Numbered from the stretch's first letter, positions 20,975 through 31,710 are shown. The stretch is DNA of 64,000 bases from Sepioteuthis lessoniana (GCA_963585895.1 OY757913.1:101574949-101638948); one strand, 5' to 3'. The notes: generated from the letters alone by a model not told the origin. Made by a program: numbers and translations.

Positions 20975-21037
20975 GAAAAGTGGCGAGAGAGGGTCAGGGA
21001 TATCCGTGCTACCAGCACGACATGTTGATGATGATGA
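20150..21037 (+). mobile_element. RTE-like LINE, 5' truncated, best copy
   Basis: The window's most complete copy of this LINE's RT C-terminal half. It begins just before LDYALRTSIDNIRENGFELT, contains the catalytic motif DADYADDIAILANTP, continues to NAHKTEHMCYNQTGDIS and an in-frame TAG after LVDKLT. A second open piece (20585-20974) carries LLYGCTAWTLTKRLEKKLDG, QLYGHLPPITKTIQVRR and HCWRSRDELISDVLLWTPTH to LPGVMKD. The 3' end is (ATG)n at 21026-21037. The first half of the RT and the endonuclease are missing. The clade is called RTE-like from overall resemblance and the short tandem-repeat tail. Confidence 0.85.
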
Positions 21038-21039
21038 TA

Positions 21040-21370
21040 TCATAGAACGCAGTTACCATGACCTACTTTACTGACTACTGCACCAAGAATCTTTCCTTTA
21101 CCAGAGAGTCAATATGTTTCTACTCCATGGACAGTATTTTCGACTCATACTTGCCATGTCAAACGCATGTTTAGCCGATTTTAAAATATCTTTTTTTATC
21201 GTAACATAGTTCTCTGTACTCATTACCCATTCATTTGAAAATGTCAGATAGTAGGTATTTCTTTGCTAACAAATTTTCAAGACTGACCTATATTCAAGCA
21301 AGTAGTACTCTGTGTCATTTGTCGCCATTTTCAATAACCTTAGATTAGCGTTCGAACTTGATTATATATA

Positions 21371-21416
<46 letters not shown>

Positions 21417-21524
21417 GAATGAACGGAATTAGATACATAAATTTGGTGGATGGATGTATAGAAGGATGGATTGATGAATAGATAGAAAAACAGACAAACA
21501 AAAAGAGAGATTAGGAACACACAA

Positions 21525-21560
<36 letters not shown>

Positions 21561-22150
21561 TCCTGTTATTCTAGGAAGTATTTGGAACTTAAAAAGAAAA
21601 TAGATCTATTTGATATTTTCAAGATATATTTGAATAAATATTTTCCCGGGTTTATGAGATGAATTAACTTCTCTAAAAGGGTTTTTTTATTCAAAAAACT
21701 TAATTTCATTTTATTCGTTTATTTATTTATCTATTTATTTTTGCTACTTTCCATTTCAGTATCTGAAGGCTGATAAAGTTCTTTAGACTTTTAAATTAAA
21801 TGTAATTAAATTGTCTGCCGAGAAGCAAGAACACCGACTTGCTTATCTCTTGTAATTATACGATAATTTTCCTTCTCTTGAAAAAAAAATGCATGAACAA
21901 AAATATGTATGCAAATTTTATCAATTTATGAGTTTTTTTCTTTTTTGTTTTAAGAAAAACATTCGATTCACTCAAAATACCGTTTAAACTTAGGCATCTT
22001 TCTTACTTTTATGCTTAAGATATTCTTCTTTATTCAGAGTATGTGGGCGTGATCAAATAATTAAGGGTACATAAAATGGAAACGGTGAGCCAAAGGGACA
22101 TTTTGATCTTGAGTCTTCGGGTAAAACACCAATCGAATTCGGTCCCTAAC
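21040..22150. other. Spacer with microsatellites
   Basis: (TA)n at 21374-21413 and (CA)n(TA)n at 21521-21561. Otherwise AT-rich, no gene or repeat family recognised. Confidence 0.5.
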
Positions 22151-22159
22151 TTTCCGCTT

Positions 22160-22640
22160 GTCCAGTTATCGGGGGCTGTAGCATACATTGACTGCTGCTC
22201 TGCAGAGGAGTAAGACTCCCTCAAAGAGTGTCCTGGTATGACACTAAATAATCCAATAGTTCCAGTAATGCTGGAGCGCTGGGGAATGGGGAGCACCCCT
22301 TCATTGCTATTGCTTTCAGGTTCACTCTGGCCTGAAGTGGTAGCATCTGATAGGGTCCAATCTATGGGTCAAATAGAACTAAAATGCGTACTTATGCAAA
22401 ATTGAATTGTTTAAAAAAGAACTGTTTTTGACATTGAAACTGTACTTAGGCTAAACTGAATTGTTTGAATTAGAATTGTTTGACTCAACTGAATAGCTTT
22501 AAATAGAAATGTTTTTGACAATTAAACTGTGTACTCATGCTAAAATGAAGTGTTTGAAATATAACTGTTTATTTGTATAAAAATGGATTTGGCGTTAAAT
22601 AACCTACAAAGGCTGGTATTCTATAAAAACCCAACCAACC
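22160..22640 (+). mobile_element. D-family SINE with target-site duplication
   Basis: Complete from GTCCAGTTATCGGGGGCTGT (head), CTGCAGAGGAGTAAGACTCC, AATGCTGGAGCGCTGGGGAA and CCTGATAGGGTCC-like block through the repeated TTTGACATTGAAACTGTACT body to AAATAACCTACAAAGGCTGG and (CCAA)n. Target duplication AACTTTCCGC flanks it (about 22149-22158 and 22643-22652). Confidence 0.85.
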
Positions 22641-22689
22641 AACCAACTTTCCGCATGATGAAATAACATCACCTTTGGAGATCTTTAGA

Positions 22690-22920
22690 GTTAAAATTGT
22701 ATCTATCTCTGTTCATATGCTATCTCACTTGTTGGCTACCCACTTCCCAAAAGAGTATCCTTGTTACAACACTAAACTCCAGTCCTTGGGCATTAGGCGA
22801 TGTGGAGTACCTCCTTATTGCCATTGCACCCAGGTTCACATTGGCCTGAAATGGTAGTACCTGTTAAGGTCCCATCCATTGATTAAATACAAAAATGTTG
22901 CCATGTAATTGTGTACTAAC
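22690..22920 (+). mobile_element. D-family SINE head
   Basis: TTGTTACAACACTAAACTCC, CCTCCTTATTGCCATTGCAC and GGTAGTACCTGTTAAGGTCC belong to the D head. Its body is expanded into the array that follows, and its tail is at about 24440-24530. Confidence 0.75.
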
Positions 22921-22924
22921 AAAT

Positions 22925-24180
22925 TACTGATGTTAAATTGAATTGTTAGTGTTACATAGCAATACTTGTAACAGTTTGACAGTATACAAATAAAACCCTT
23001 GGTGTTAGATAGCAATGATTAAGCTATTTTTAGTGAGTTCAAACAAATAATTGATATTTAATAGAAATATAAACGTTAGATAGGAATACTTGTGTAACTG
23101 TGTGAAAAAACTGAATTATTGGGATCACATGGCACTACTTGAAACCATTTAACATTGTTCAAAAAGAGTAGTGTTAAATAGAATTATGAGTGATGAATAG
23201 CAACACTTGAAACTGTTTAATATTGTGCAATATGAGTCGTGTTGAATGGAATTATCAGTGTTAAATAGTAACACTTGAAACCATTTAATATTGTGCAATA
23301 TGAGTCATGTTGAATAGAATTATCACTGTTAAATAGCAACACTTGAAACTGTTTAATATTGAGCAATATGAGTCGTGTTGAATAGAATTATCAATGTTAA
23401 ATCGCAACACTTGAAACCATTTAATATTGTGCAATATGAGTCGTGTCGAATAGAATTATCAGTGTTAAATAGCAACATTTGAAACCATTTAATATTGTGC
23501 AATATGAGTCGTGTTAAATAGAATTATCAGTGTTAAATAGCAACACTTGAAACCATTTAATATTGTGCAATATGAGTCATGTTGAATAGAATTATCACTG
23601 TTAATTAGCAACACTTGAAACCATTTAATATTGTGCAATATGAGTCGTGTTGAATAGAATTATCAGTGTTAAATAGCAACACTTGAAACTGTTTAATATT
23701 GAGCAATATGAGTCGTGTCGAATAGAATTATCAGTGTTAAATAGCAACACTTGAAACCATTTAATGTTGGGCAATATGAGTCGTGTCGAATAGAATTATC
23801 AGTGTTAAATAGCAACACTTGAAACCATTTAATGTTGGGCAATATGAGTCGTGTCGAATAGAATTATCAGTGTTAAATAGCAACACTTGAAACCAGTTAA
23901 CATTATACAAAATAAGTTCTGTTAAATAGAATTATCAGTGTTAAATAACAACACTTGAAACCATTTAACATTATACAAAATAAGTTCGCTTAAATAGAAT
24001 TATCAGTGTGAAATAGCAACACTTGAAACAATTTAACATTGTTCAAAATGAGTAGTATTGAATAAAATGATCAATTTCAAATAGCAACACTTAAAACGAT
24101 TTAACATTATGCAATATGGGTAGTGGTGAATAGAATTATCAGTGTTGAATAGTAATACTTGAAATCATTTAAATGTATGC
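22925..24180 (+). repeat. 68-bp tandem array grown from a D-SINE body
   Basis: About 18 units of AGCAACACTTGAAACCATTT, AATATTGTGCAATATGAGTC, GTGTTGAATAGAATTATCAG and TGTTAAAT. Central units are nearly identical while units at both edges are diverged, the pattern expected of unequal crossing-over. The unit equals one internal module of the D SINE. Confidence 0.92.
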
Positions 24181-24439
24181 TAACGATAACAATACTTGTG
24201 GGCAAACAAATGAGCTCTCTCTTTTCTGAAAATAAGATTACCTACTATCTATTCACTTGCAAATTCAATATGCATAAGGAATTAAAAGTATGCAAATAAT
24301 TGATTGTTGATAAAGTGCTTGTGCTACATAACAATACTTAAAACTATTTAACTGAGTGCTAACAAGTGACGCTACGGTTCATTTAAAAATTTTAAACAAC
24401 AAAGCTTACGTTAACAAATCATGTATAATTAATATATAT

Positions 24440-24535
24440 GTGTGTAAAGAGAATTTGGGATTAAACTGCCTACATGAGTTGATAAGCCATAAAAACCAAA
24501 TCTACTAACCAACCAACCAATCAAATCAATTTGTT
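24440..24535 (+). mobile_element. D-family SINE tail
   Basis: GAGAATTTGGGATTAAACTG, GTTGATAAGCCATAAAAACC and (CCAA)n close the D element that begins at 22690. Confidence 0.8.
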
Positions 24536-24549
24536 TGAAATCTATCTAT

Positions 24550-24710
24550 TCACTGATAGAATGTAAAGGGACGATTTAAATTATACGCCCTACACTCTAA
24601 GCTAGAAGCAATCAACATCGCCGTTGGTGCTCTTTATCGTTGGAATTCCAAGAACAGGCGTTGGAAAATACGTCAGATCAGAGACCTTTCTATCCTACAT
24701 GTACTCCATC
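24550..24710. other. Short unique block
   Basis: A plus-strand open stretch reads LEAINIAVGALYRWNSKNRR. I do not recognise it; no splice signals of quality were seen. Confidence 0.2.
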
Positions 24711-24711
24711 G

Positions 24712-25000
24712 ACGCGAGCCGTGGTGTAATGGTTATCGTTGTAGGATATGGACACGATGACACGAGTTCAAATCCTGGACCAGGTTAATTACATTTCACA
24801 TAGCACTAATACCCTCGGGAAAGGTATGAATTCAATTATTCTCCTTCCAGCTATGGGTAAATAGTAGGGCAGACTAGGTTCTACAGCCATGGAAAGGCAA
24901 CTAGTCTAGGAGAAGGAAAACTCTGAATTCAAGCTTATTAACTCCGCTTAAAAATTGACCTTGTGTCATATCCTGCCCGAACGGAGGGGTTGGTAAATAT
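24712..25000 (+). mobile_element. A-family SINE
   Basis: CGTGGTGTAATGGTTATCG, CGAGTTCAAATCCTGGACC, core and GGAGGGGTTGGTAAATATG all present; full length. Confidence 0.9.
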
Positions 25001-25098
25001 GCATATGTTTTAGATGAACATAAATTACATAAGTTTTTTTTAAAATGCTTATGCCAAACAAAGGGCTCGAAGTTACAACCATGTATTTCGTGATCTAC

Positions 25099-25350
25099 CA
25101 AATGAGCTAGCCAGGCTTGGTATTATCTCGGGAGACATGGGTTAAATTCCTCGTCGCGATATACCAAAGACTTTTAAAATGGTACTTGATATCTCCTTGC
25201 TTAACACAATCAATATAATGTATACATCAAGGGTAAAGTGGAGCAATCCAGGGAAAAAAGTAGTCCCATTTCCTACACCTCAGTGTAGTAGCTATTGAAA
25301 AGGGAGCCTTCTGGTCGCCCTCGACTACAGTCGCTAGCTTTACTTTACTT
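25099..25350 (+). mobile_element. B-family SINE
   Basis: GAGCTAGCCAGGCTTGG (diverged head), GGTTAAATTCCTCGTCG (decayed B box), GGTACTTGATATCTCC, AGCAATCCAGGG and CTCGACTACAGTCGC. Confidence 0.75.
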
Positions 25351-25354
25351 AGTA

Positions 25355-25685
25355 ATCTTGAACACAACTGTAGATAATATTTGCTTTCTGGGCTTTTTTT
25401 TTAAAAACCCTTCAATTGGGGGCGTTATTAGCAATGCCCTTTCAAACCACATTGCTGAAAATGATTTACCCAGATTTGATGCACATTATACGGCTATTTA
25501 TAATAGATCATCTGCTGCTGATGGAGTTTTGTCGATTTAACTTCAAAAAGTAAAGAGAAAACACGAGAAAGAATCTTTTAATGAATTCAAAATTTTAAAA
25601 ACATCTTGATTAAAATTGCTTTGATAGTAAAGTTTTTACTTAATGTTTTGTTATACTAGTGAATATTTGCCAGCCATAACACAGA
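25355..25685. other. Spacer
   Basis: AT-rich; nothing recognised. Confidence 0.35.
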
Positions 25686-25689
25686 CAAT

Positions 25690-26363
25690 ATATGGTCCAG
25701 TCAGCTGGGGCAGAAGAATTCACTGACTACATCACTGCTGAGGGGTACGACTCCCCCAACGAGTGTCCATGACACAACACTAAACTATCGAATGGTGAAT
25801 GCCATTGCTCCCTTGTCCACTCCGACCCAGACTAGGAGCACTTGATAGAGTCCTGTCTATGGGTGAAATAGAACTAAACTGTTATGACGCTGAATTGAAT
25901 TGCTTGAATTTAACTGTTTTTACATTTAACTGTGTAAACAAAAAACTGTGTAGTTGTGCTAAACTGAATTGTCTGAAATATAATTGATTGATCATTTAAC
26001 TATGTGTAAATAAACGACGGATGTTTGATTAATTTTTTAGTGATCCATAGCAATATTTGGAACCGTTTAACTTTGATGACATGTTAAACTGAATCGTTTG
26101 AAATAGAACTGTTTGATCATTTCACTATGTGTAAATAAAAAGGTGTATTTGAAAAAAAGACTGTACTTGTGCAAAATGATTTGTTTGAAATTAAGTGAAA
26201 TCATTAAAATGTTCGAAAAAGAAAAAAAAAACGAGCTCAGGTTTGTTTGAAAATGTTATTTTCAATATGCGTTTAGAAATGATATATTTAATATATCCAT
26301 TAAGAGAATTTGGTATTAAATGAGCTTCAAGGGTCAATATGCCATAAAACCAACTAAACCAAC
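25690..26363 (+). mobile_element. D-family SINE
   Basis: GTCCAGTCAGCTGGGGCAG, CTGCTGAGGGGTACGACTCC, ATAGAGTCCTGTCTATGGG, repeated AACTGTGTAAACAAAA-type modules and the tail GAATTTGGTATTAAATGAGC with GGTCAATATGCCATAAAACC. The central head block is partly deleted. Confidence 0.8.
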
Positions 26364-26379
26364 ATTATAATTATTTTTT

Positions 26380-26622
26380 GTTTTGGTTTGTTTTCTTTCT
26401 TTAATATCATATCAAACTTCGTGGGTTATTTCATTCCAAAGCCCTCTTGGTAGAAGAAAAGTGGTAGTAATATTTAAACCATAGCTCTAGGGATAAGGGA
26501 GTTCATGCCTTTTCCAAAGGGTATTAGTCTGGAAGAGAATGCGTCTGGACGACTGGAATTTGAACTCGTAAGCAACAATGTCACTGTTCAGAATGTTAAC
26601 CATTACACCAAATGGAACTCCT
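26380..26622 (-). mobile_element. C-family SINE, diverged
   Basis: Plus-strand reading TTTGTTTTCTTTCTTTAATA to GTTAACCATTACACCAAATG, B box complement GAATTTGAACTCG. It follows a D SINE tail immediately. Confidence 0.7.
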
Positions 26623-26739
26623 TTAATAATTTTTGTTAATTTCAACCAAATGCAACAATAAAGACACAAACATTGGTTAGTTAATTCTGATATTAGAAAT
26701 AAGAACAGATTTAAATTCTCTTTACTTTGATTATATCAC

Positions 26740-27508
26740 ATCATCATCATCATATCGCGCTGGCAGCACGGATATCCCTGACCCTCTCTCGCCACTCCTC
26801 CCTATCGTTCATCGCCCTAGGCAGGTCTTCAGGACAACAACCTGTATCCTCACATAGCTGCTGAATGTACGTTCGTGCTGGTCGTCCTGCTTTTGCGCGG
26901 GCCGCGCAAAAGCAGGACGACCAGCACGAACGTACATTCAGCAGCTATGTGAGGATACAGGCTCTGTTGTCCTGCAAGTCCTGCCTAGGGCGCCTACTGA
27001 ATTCGATAGGGGGCAGTGGCCGACGAGTGGGTCTTGGGGTATCGTGCTGCCAGGACTTGTTCAGGATTGCACGCAGCATTCTTGTGTAATTGCCATCTAG
27101 TTTCTTCTCCAGCCGTTTTGTTAGCGTCCATGTAGTGCATCCATATAGCAGTATCGATGTGACCGCTGCCTGGAAGAAACTGCGTTTCATTTTATCGGTT
27201 AGGTCTGATTTCCATATAGTCGATAGCCTATTGATAGCTGTCCATGCTTTCGTTAACCTCGTTTCGATGTCCTTTTCGGTTGATTCGACGCTGCTTCCTA
27301 GGTACGTGAATTTGTCTACTAGTTTAAGAGGGGTTCCTTCTAGAGTGGAGATGTCCCCCGTTTGGTTAGAGCACATATATTTCGTTTTGTGTGCATTAAC
27401 ATGGAGGCCTATGCTTGCTGCTGCTCGTTCCAAACTATGCAGAAGTGTTTCGGCTTGGTCAGGTGTATTTGCCAGTATCGCTATGTCATCGGCGTGCTTT
27501 TTGTTTAT
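26740..27508 (-). mobile_element. RTE-like LINE fragment with a palindromic rearrangement
   Basis: The 3' end is (TCA)n at 26740-26752. A 162-residue minus-strand frame (26945-27433) runs from MERAAASIGLHVNAHKTKYM through LGSSVESTEKDIETRLTKAW and SILLYGCTTWTLTKRLEKKL to ILNKSWQHD. The piece that should encode YGHLPPI to CWRSRDEL is missing and replaced by an inverted copy of neighbouring LINE sequence (see the palindrome at 26813-26992). 5' truncated at the YADD region. Confidence 0.85.
26813..26992. repeat. 180-bp near-perfect palindrome inside a LINE
   Basis: The inner arms 26841-26900 and 26902-26961 are exact reverse complements separated by one base (G at 26901). The symmetry extends outward to 26813 and 26992 with a 2-base length difference and a few mismatches. 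Confidence 0.93.
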
Positions 27509-27509
27509 T

Positions 27510-27778
27510 ATTAAAGATGTTCCACCTCCCCAATAATAAAAAGGTTTTATGGAAGAAATAAATACCTCAATTCTTACAATTATTGTTTTTATATGAGTGA
27601 TTGATCTTAACGCCCTGTCAACCCGTCTCGGGTTATTTTAGACTAGAGGTTATGGAATCGTGTTGATTATATGTTCATGCTTACATTTTTAAAGTAGTTG
27701 GTTTTTGAGGGTTTTTTTATACATTGTCTTTAGTTTGTTTTTTTTTTCTTTTGTTTGGGTACATTTAAGAAATTAAAC
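27510..27778. other. Spacer
   Basis: AT-rich flank of the mariner insertion; nothing else recognised. Confidence 0.4.
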
Positions 27779-27780
27779 GA

Positions 27781-28680
27781 CGAGGTGCATACGATAGGTT
27801 TCCAGGCTTTTTTCGTATGGGCATTTAAAATTGTCGTAGACTCTCGAAAATTCAGTGTGTTATTGCTATACATCTTATGAGATGACTGGTCAATTTTTAT
27901 AATTTCTCCTTCAAATGAACTGCTACAGCAGCAATTGGAATACACCCTACTAAAGTCTGATTGTCACGCCTGGTGAATTTCAAAAATGCAATCTGACACT
28001 TTAGAAGAACGATATGCAATAAAATTTTGTTTTGAAGTTGGAAAAATGCTACAGAAACGTATGGAATGCTTCAGACTGCATTTGGACCATCTTGCCTGAA
28101 TCAAGGATCAGTTTTTGAGTAGCATAAGAGATTCAAGGAAGGCAGGGAGACTGTGAGGGATGATGAGAGGTGTAGGAGGCGTAAGCAAGTCAATAATCCA
28201 GAGTTGATTGGCCAAAGGGTTAGGGTTAGGGTTACTATGTTGAGGTTTTAAAGGAGTTCAGCAAGAGATTCCGTCGGAAGAGGCCAGCACTCTTCAAATC
28301 GGGTCAGTGGCATTTCCACGAGAACAATACACCAGTTCCCAACTCCATCCTTGTCACAGACTATTTGACTAAGATGGGCATCAAGACAGTTCCTCACCCT
28401 CTGTACAGTGCAGACCTTGCTCCCTGTAACTTTTGGTTATTCCCTAAGCTCAAAGACTGCCGTTATGAGACAAATGAGGAGATGAAAGTGGCTGTGACGA
28501 AAGTCATTGACACGCTCACACAAGAGGATTACTATGGAGCCTTCCAGAAGTTGTTGGAACGGTACAACAAGTGCATTGCAGCTGGAGGAGATTACTTCGA
28601 AGGGGACTCGAGTTTCATGTGTGTACTATCAATAAAAATGCCCATGAGAAAAAAGTCTGGAAACTTATCCATACACCTCG
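27781..28680 (+). mobile_element. Internally deleted mariner, 900 bp, copy 1
   Basis: Inverted ends: CGAGGTGCATACGATAGG then TTTCCAGGC at the left, matched by CGAGGTGTATGGATAAG then TTTCCAGAC read backwards from 28680. TA follows at 28681; the left flank is GA, probably a mutated TA. A related empty site is visible at about 29268-29310. It shares the same internal deletion as 59730-60630. Confidence 0.9.
27986..28610 (+). pseudogene. Mariner transposase with large internal deletion
   Basis: Starts at ATG 27986 (SDTLEERYAIKFCFEVGKML), reads through a frameshifted N-terminal region, then loses about 150 codons. The join carries AGGGTTAGGGTTAGGGTT (from 28216). The C-terminal half is open from about 28365: KMGIKTVPHPLYSADLAPCN then FWLFPKLKDCRYETNEEMK to GGDYFEG. 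The block before it reads HENNTPVPNS where related copies have HQDNAPVHNS, so a catalytic Asp is lost, and the usual stop is lost. Confidence 0.87.
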
Positions 28681-28681
28681 T

Positions 28682-29630
28682 ATTTTAATAGAAAATAATA
28701 TATCAGCTAACTTAATTGCTAAATTTTGGGTTAATAATTTTCTTGAATATCAGTTAACATGTATAAAGAATATAAAATCAAATGGCAGACTATCTGAAAA
28801 GGAAAAAAAAATCATTGAAAGAAATGTTTTCAATCTGTGACACGCAATAAAATGGAATTACTCAGATGATCTAATTGGTATGGAGCAGTAATTTCCTTAG
28901 GTTTTTGCTTACATGTGACTCAATGACGTATGAATGGGGCACCCATTATTAATTGATAATTACACCAGCCGAAGCGTCCCAAATTGATAATGTGTTTGTT
29001 CAATTTCTTGTTTTTTTTTTCTAAATAGACTGTTTGAATTAAACTTCATATAATAATAACTGTTAAAAGTAATAAAAACATTTTGGGGACAGAGTATGTA
29101 AAAAAAATTAAATTTTTCCTATAAAATATGATTGAAAATTTACAAGAGATACGTCAAGGGAAAAATCGTGTTTGAAAAGAAGAAAATGAAAGGTTTATAT
29201 TGTGATTATAAAGTTGATGTTTCGTAAGTGCTTTCTTTTTATTTATTTTTCATTTTTTGACATTTTTTTTGCATAGGTACAATTAAAGAAATTAAACTAT
29301 TTTAATAGTAAATAATATATTAATAAAACTTAATTGCTAAATGTTGAGTTGATTTTTTTTCGATACCAGTTAACAAATATTTTGAATATATAATCGAATA
29401 GAATTATATCCAAAAAGGAAAAAAAACTTGTAAGAAAATTTGAAATTTTACAAGGGAAAAATCGTATTTTAAAAGAAGATGATGAAAAGTTTAGCTTGTG
29501 ATAATGAGAAATATTTTCTTGAAGGTTTAAAAGGTTATATCGATTTTCTATTTAGATTCTCATCAAATTATTAGTAGTAACACTAAAAAATTCTAGATTC
29601 TTTGCTTTTTATATATAGGTACTATCGGAC
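28682..29630. repeat. AT-rich region with an imperfect tandem duplication
   Basis: 28682-28840 (TTTTAATAGAAAATAATATA, AACTTAATTGCTAAATTTTG, CAGTTAACATGTATAAAG) is similar to 29300-29450, and 29130-29200 resembles 29440-29500 (GGGAAAAATCGT-TTT-AAAAGAAGA). A DNA segment of several hundred bases was duplicated before the mariner inserted into one copy. No coding signal. Confidence 0.6.
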
Positions 29631-29632
29631 TT

Positions 29633-29879
29633 TAGCATAATTGTTAGGGTGTTCGTCAATGGCCCGGGAGACCTGGGTTCAATCCCAGGTCGAGTCATAC
29701 CGAAGACTAAAAAAATGGTACTTGATGCCTCCTTGCTTAACACTCATCATCATAAAATATGGATCAAGGGTAAAGTGGAGCCATCCTGGGAAAAGAGTAG
29801 CGCCCTTCCCTACACCTTGGTGTTGTAGCTATCGAAAAGGGAGCTTTCGGGTCACCCTCGACTACGGTCGTCAACTTTA
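29633..29879 (+). mobile_element. B-family SINE
   Basis: TTAGGGTGTTCGTCAATGGC, GACCTGGGTTCAATCCCAGG (B box) and the body to CTCGACTACGGTCGTCAAC; good copy. Confidence 0.9.
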
Positions 29880-29933
29880 TATATAAAAAGAAAAGAATCT
29901 AGACAGAAGTTTTTTTTACGTTCTACAACCAAT

Positions 29934-30508
29934 CATCATCATCATCACCATGTCGTGCCGCTAGCACGGATATCCCTGACCCTCTCTCGCCACTTCTCCC
30001 TATCGTTCATCGCCTCTGGTAGGTCTTCAGGGCTACATCCCGTATCCTCACATAGCTGCTGTATGTATATTCAAGCTGGTCATCCTGCTTTTGCTCGGCC
30101 ATATGTGAGGGTCCATAGGAGTACATCACTTATATGCTCGTCCTTGCTTCTCCAGCAGTGTTCTGCATGTCTGGTTCGTCTAACTTGGATAGTTTTCGTG
30201 ATGGGAGGCAGGTGGCCGTATAGTTGGTGCCTTGTTGGGTGTTGCCGCCAGGACTTGTTCAATATTGCTCTCAACATTCTTGTGTAATTGCCGTTTAGTT
30301 AGCGTCCTAGTAGTGCATCCATACAGCAGTATCGATACGACCGCTGCCTGGAAGAAACTGCGTTTCATTTTATCGGTCAGGTCTGATTTGCATATGATCG
30401 ATAGCTTATCGATAGCAGCCCATGCCTTCGTTAGCTGCGTGTCGATGTCCTTTTCGGTTGATGAGACACTGCTTCTTAGGTAGGCGAATGTGTCTACCAG
30501 TTTCCGAA
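29934..30508 (-). mobile_element. RTE-like LINE fragment
   Basis: 3' tail (TCA)n at 29934-29946. Minus-strand frames give RAILNKSWRQHPTRHQLYGH then LPPITKTIQVRRTRHAEHCW and, after a frame change, SSVSSTEKDIDTQLTKAWAA. A small deletion removes KKLDGNYTRM from the middle. 5' truncated. Confidence 0.85.
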
Positions 30509-30635
30509 ACAAATATTATCAAGTATTATTTATTTCTAGATTTTACAACACTGAAACTTTGTAATGGAAATATTATCATGTATTATTTATTTCCAGATTA
30601 AAAATATGAATATGTAAATAAAGATACACCTTTGT

Positions 30636-30636
<1 letters not shown>

Positions 30637-30714
<78 letters not shown>
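30637..30714. repeat. (TA)n microsatellite
   Basis: About 39 uninterrupted TA units. Confidence 0.98.
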
Positions 30715-30715
<1 letters not shown>

Positions 30716-30749
30716 GATCTTTTACTAAATAATCTATACTGTATTCGCC

Positions 30750-30966
30750 AATTGAACCGGGGTTCAGTCACAGGTCGAGTCATACCAAAGACTCAAAAAA
30801 GGTACTTGATGCCTCCTTGCTTAATACTCTGCATTATAAGGTACAAGTCAATGGTAAGTGGAGTAATCCAGGGAAAAGTGTAGCTCCCAACCCTATTCCT
30901 CGGTGTAGTAGCTATTGAAAAGAGAGCCTTCGGGTCACTCTTGATTACGGTCGGTCAAATTACTTT
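30750..30966 (+). mobile_element. B-family SINE, 5' truncated
   Basis: Starts at the B box (GGGGTTCAGTCACAGGTCG) just after (TA)n; body and end (TTGATTACGGTCGGTCAA) present. Confidence 0.8.
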
Positions 30967-31054
30967 TGAGTGCCGAAGTTTTTTAAAAATTTCATTTTTA
31001 AATGCAGAGAACCTATGCTGTAGAATATGTCAATAATTAACAGCTAATAATATC

Positions 31055-31290
31055 CCTTAGTGGGTAGAGTGTCCGCCAACGGTCCGGGATACCTGGGTTC
31101 AATCCAAGGTTGAGTCATACCAAAGACTTTGAAAATGGTACTTGATACCTCCTTGCTTAACACTCAGGTACGTATCAAGGATAAAGTGGAGCAATTCAGG
31201 GAAAGAAGTAGTACCCTCCCCTACACCTCAGTGTAGTAGCTATTGAAAAGGAGCCTTCTGGTCGCCCTCGTCTATGGTTTCCAAATTTAC
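31055..31290 (+). mobile_element. B-family SINE
   Basis: TTAGTGGGTAGAGTGTCCGC (A box region), ACCTGGGTTCAATCC (B box) and an end CTCGTCTATGGTTTCC. A short deletion removes the CATTATAA block. Confidence 0.88.
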
Positions 31291-31294
31291 TTAT

Positions 31295-31710
31295 TTTAGA
31301 AATAATACAATTCCAGTCCCATAGATTTAGAAAGAAATTAATATTTGAAAAAAAAAAACATTGTTAGCGTGTACTTATTTGTAGATGGTGCTGTAATTAT
31401 AATATCATTGGACTAAAGTATAAGTGGCTCTTGAAACAATTTATTTAGGTCTATCTATCTAGCTAGTTATCTAGCTATCTCCAATGAATCTGCATACTCT
31501 TAAAAATTAAAGAAAATAAGAATAGAATTTCTTCCAAAACAATGGATTTTACAATTTTTTGTGTAATTCTATGAATGTTATTAGATAATATTCGTTACGA
31601 AATAACCCAAGATTTGAATATGTTGAAGTCCATAACTTAAGTAGACCGCTTATGCATATTTAAACAAACTTATTTTGTTAAACAGTGGTGTTGAGATTTA
31701 TGATCGGTTA
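31295..31710. other. Spacer
   Basis: AT-rich; nothing recognised. Confidence 0.4.

Noticed and set aside
22925-24180. 68-bp array as a CRISPR-like or centromeric array
   Set aside because: Units are contiguous without spacers and derive from a SINE module; too short to suggest a centromere.
28216-28235. TTAGGG-like units as an internal telomeric repeat array
   Set aside because: Only three units, located exactly at a transposon deletion junction.
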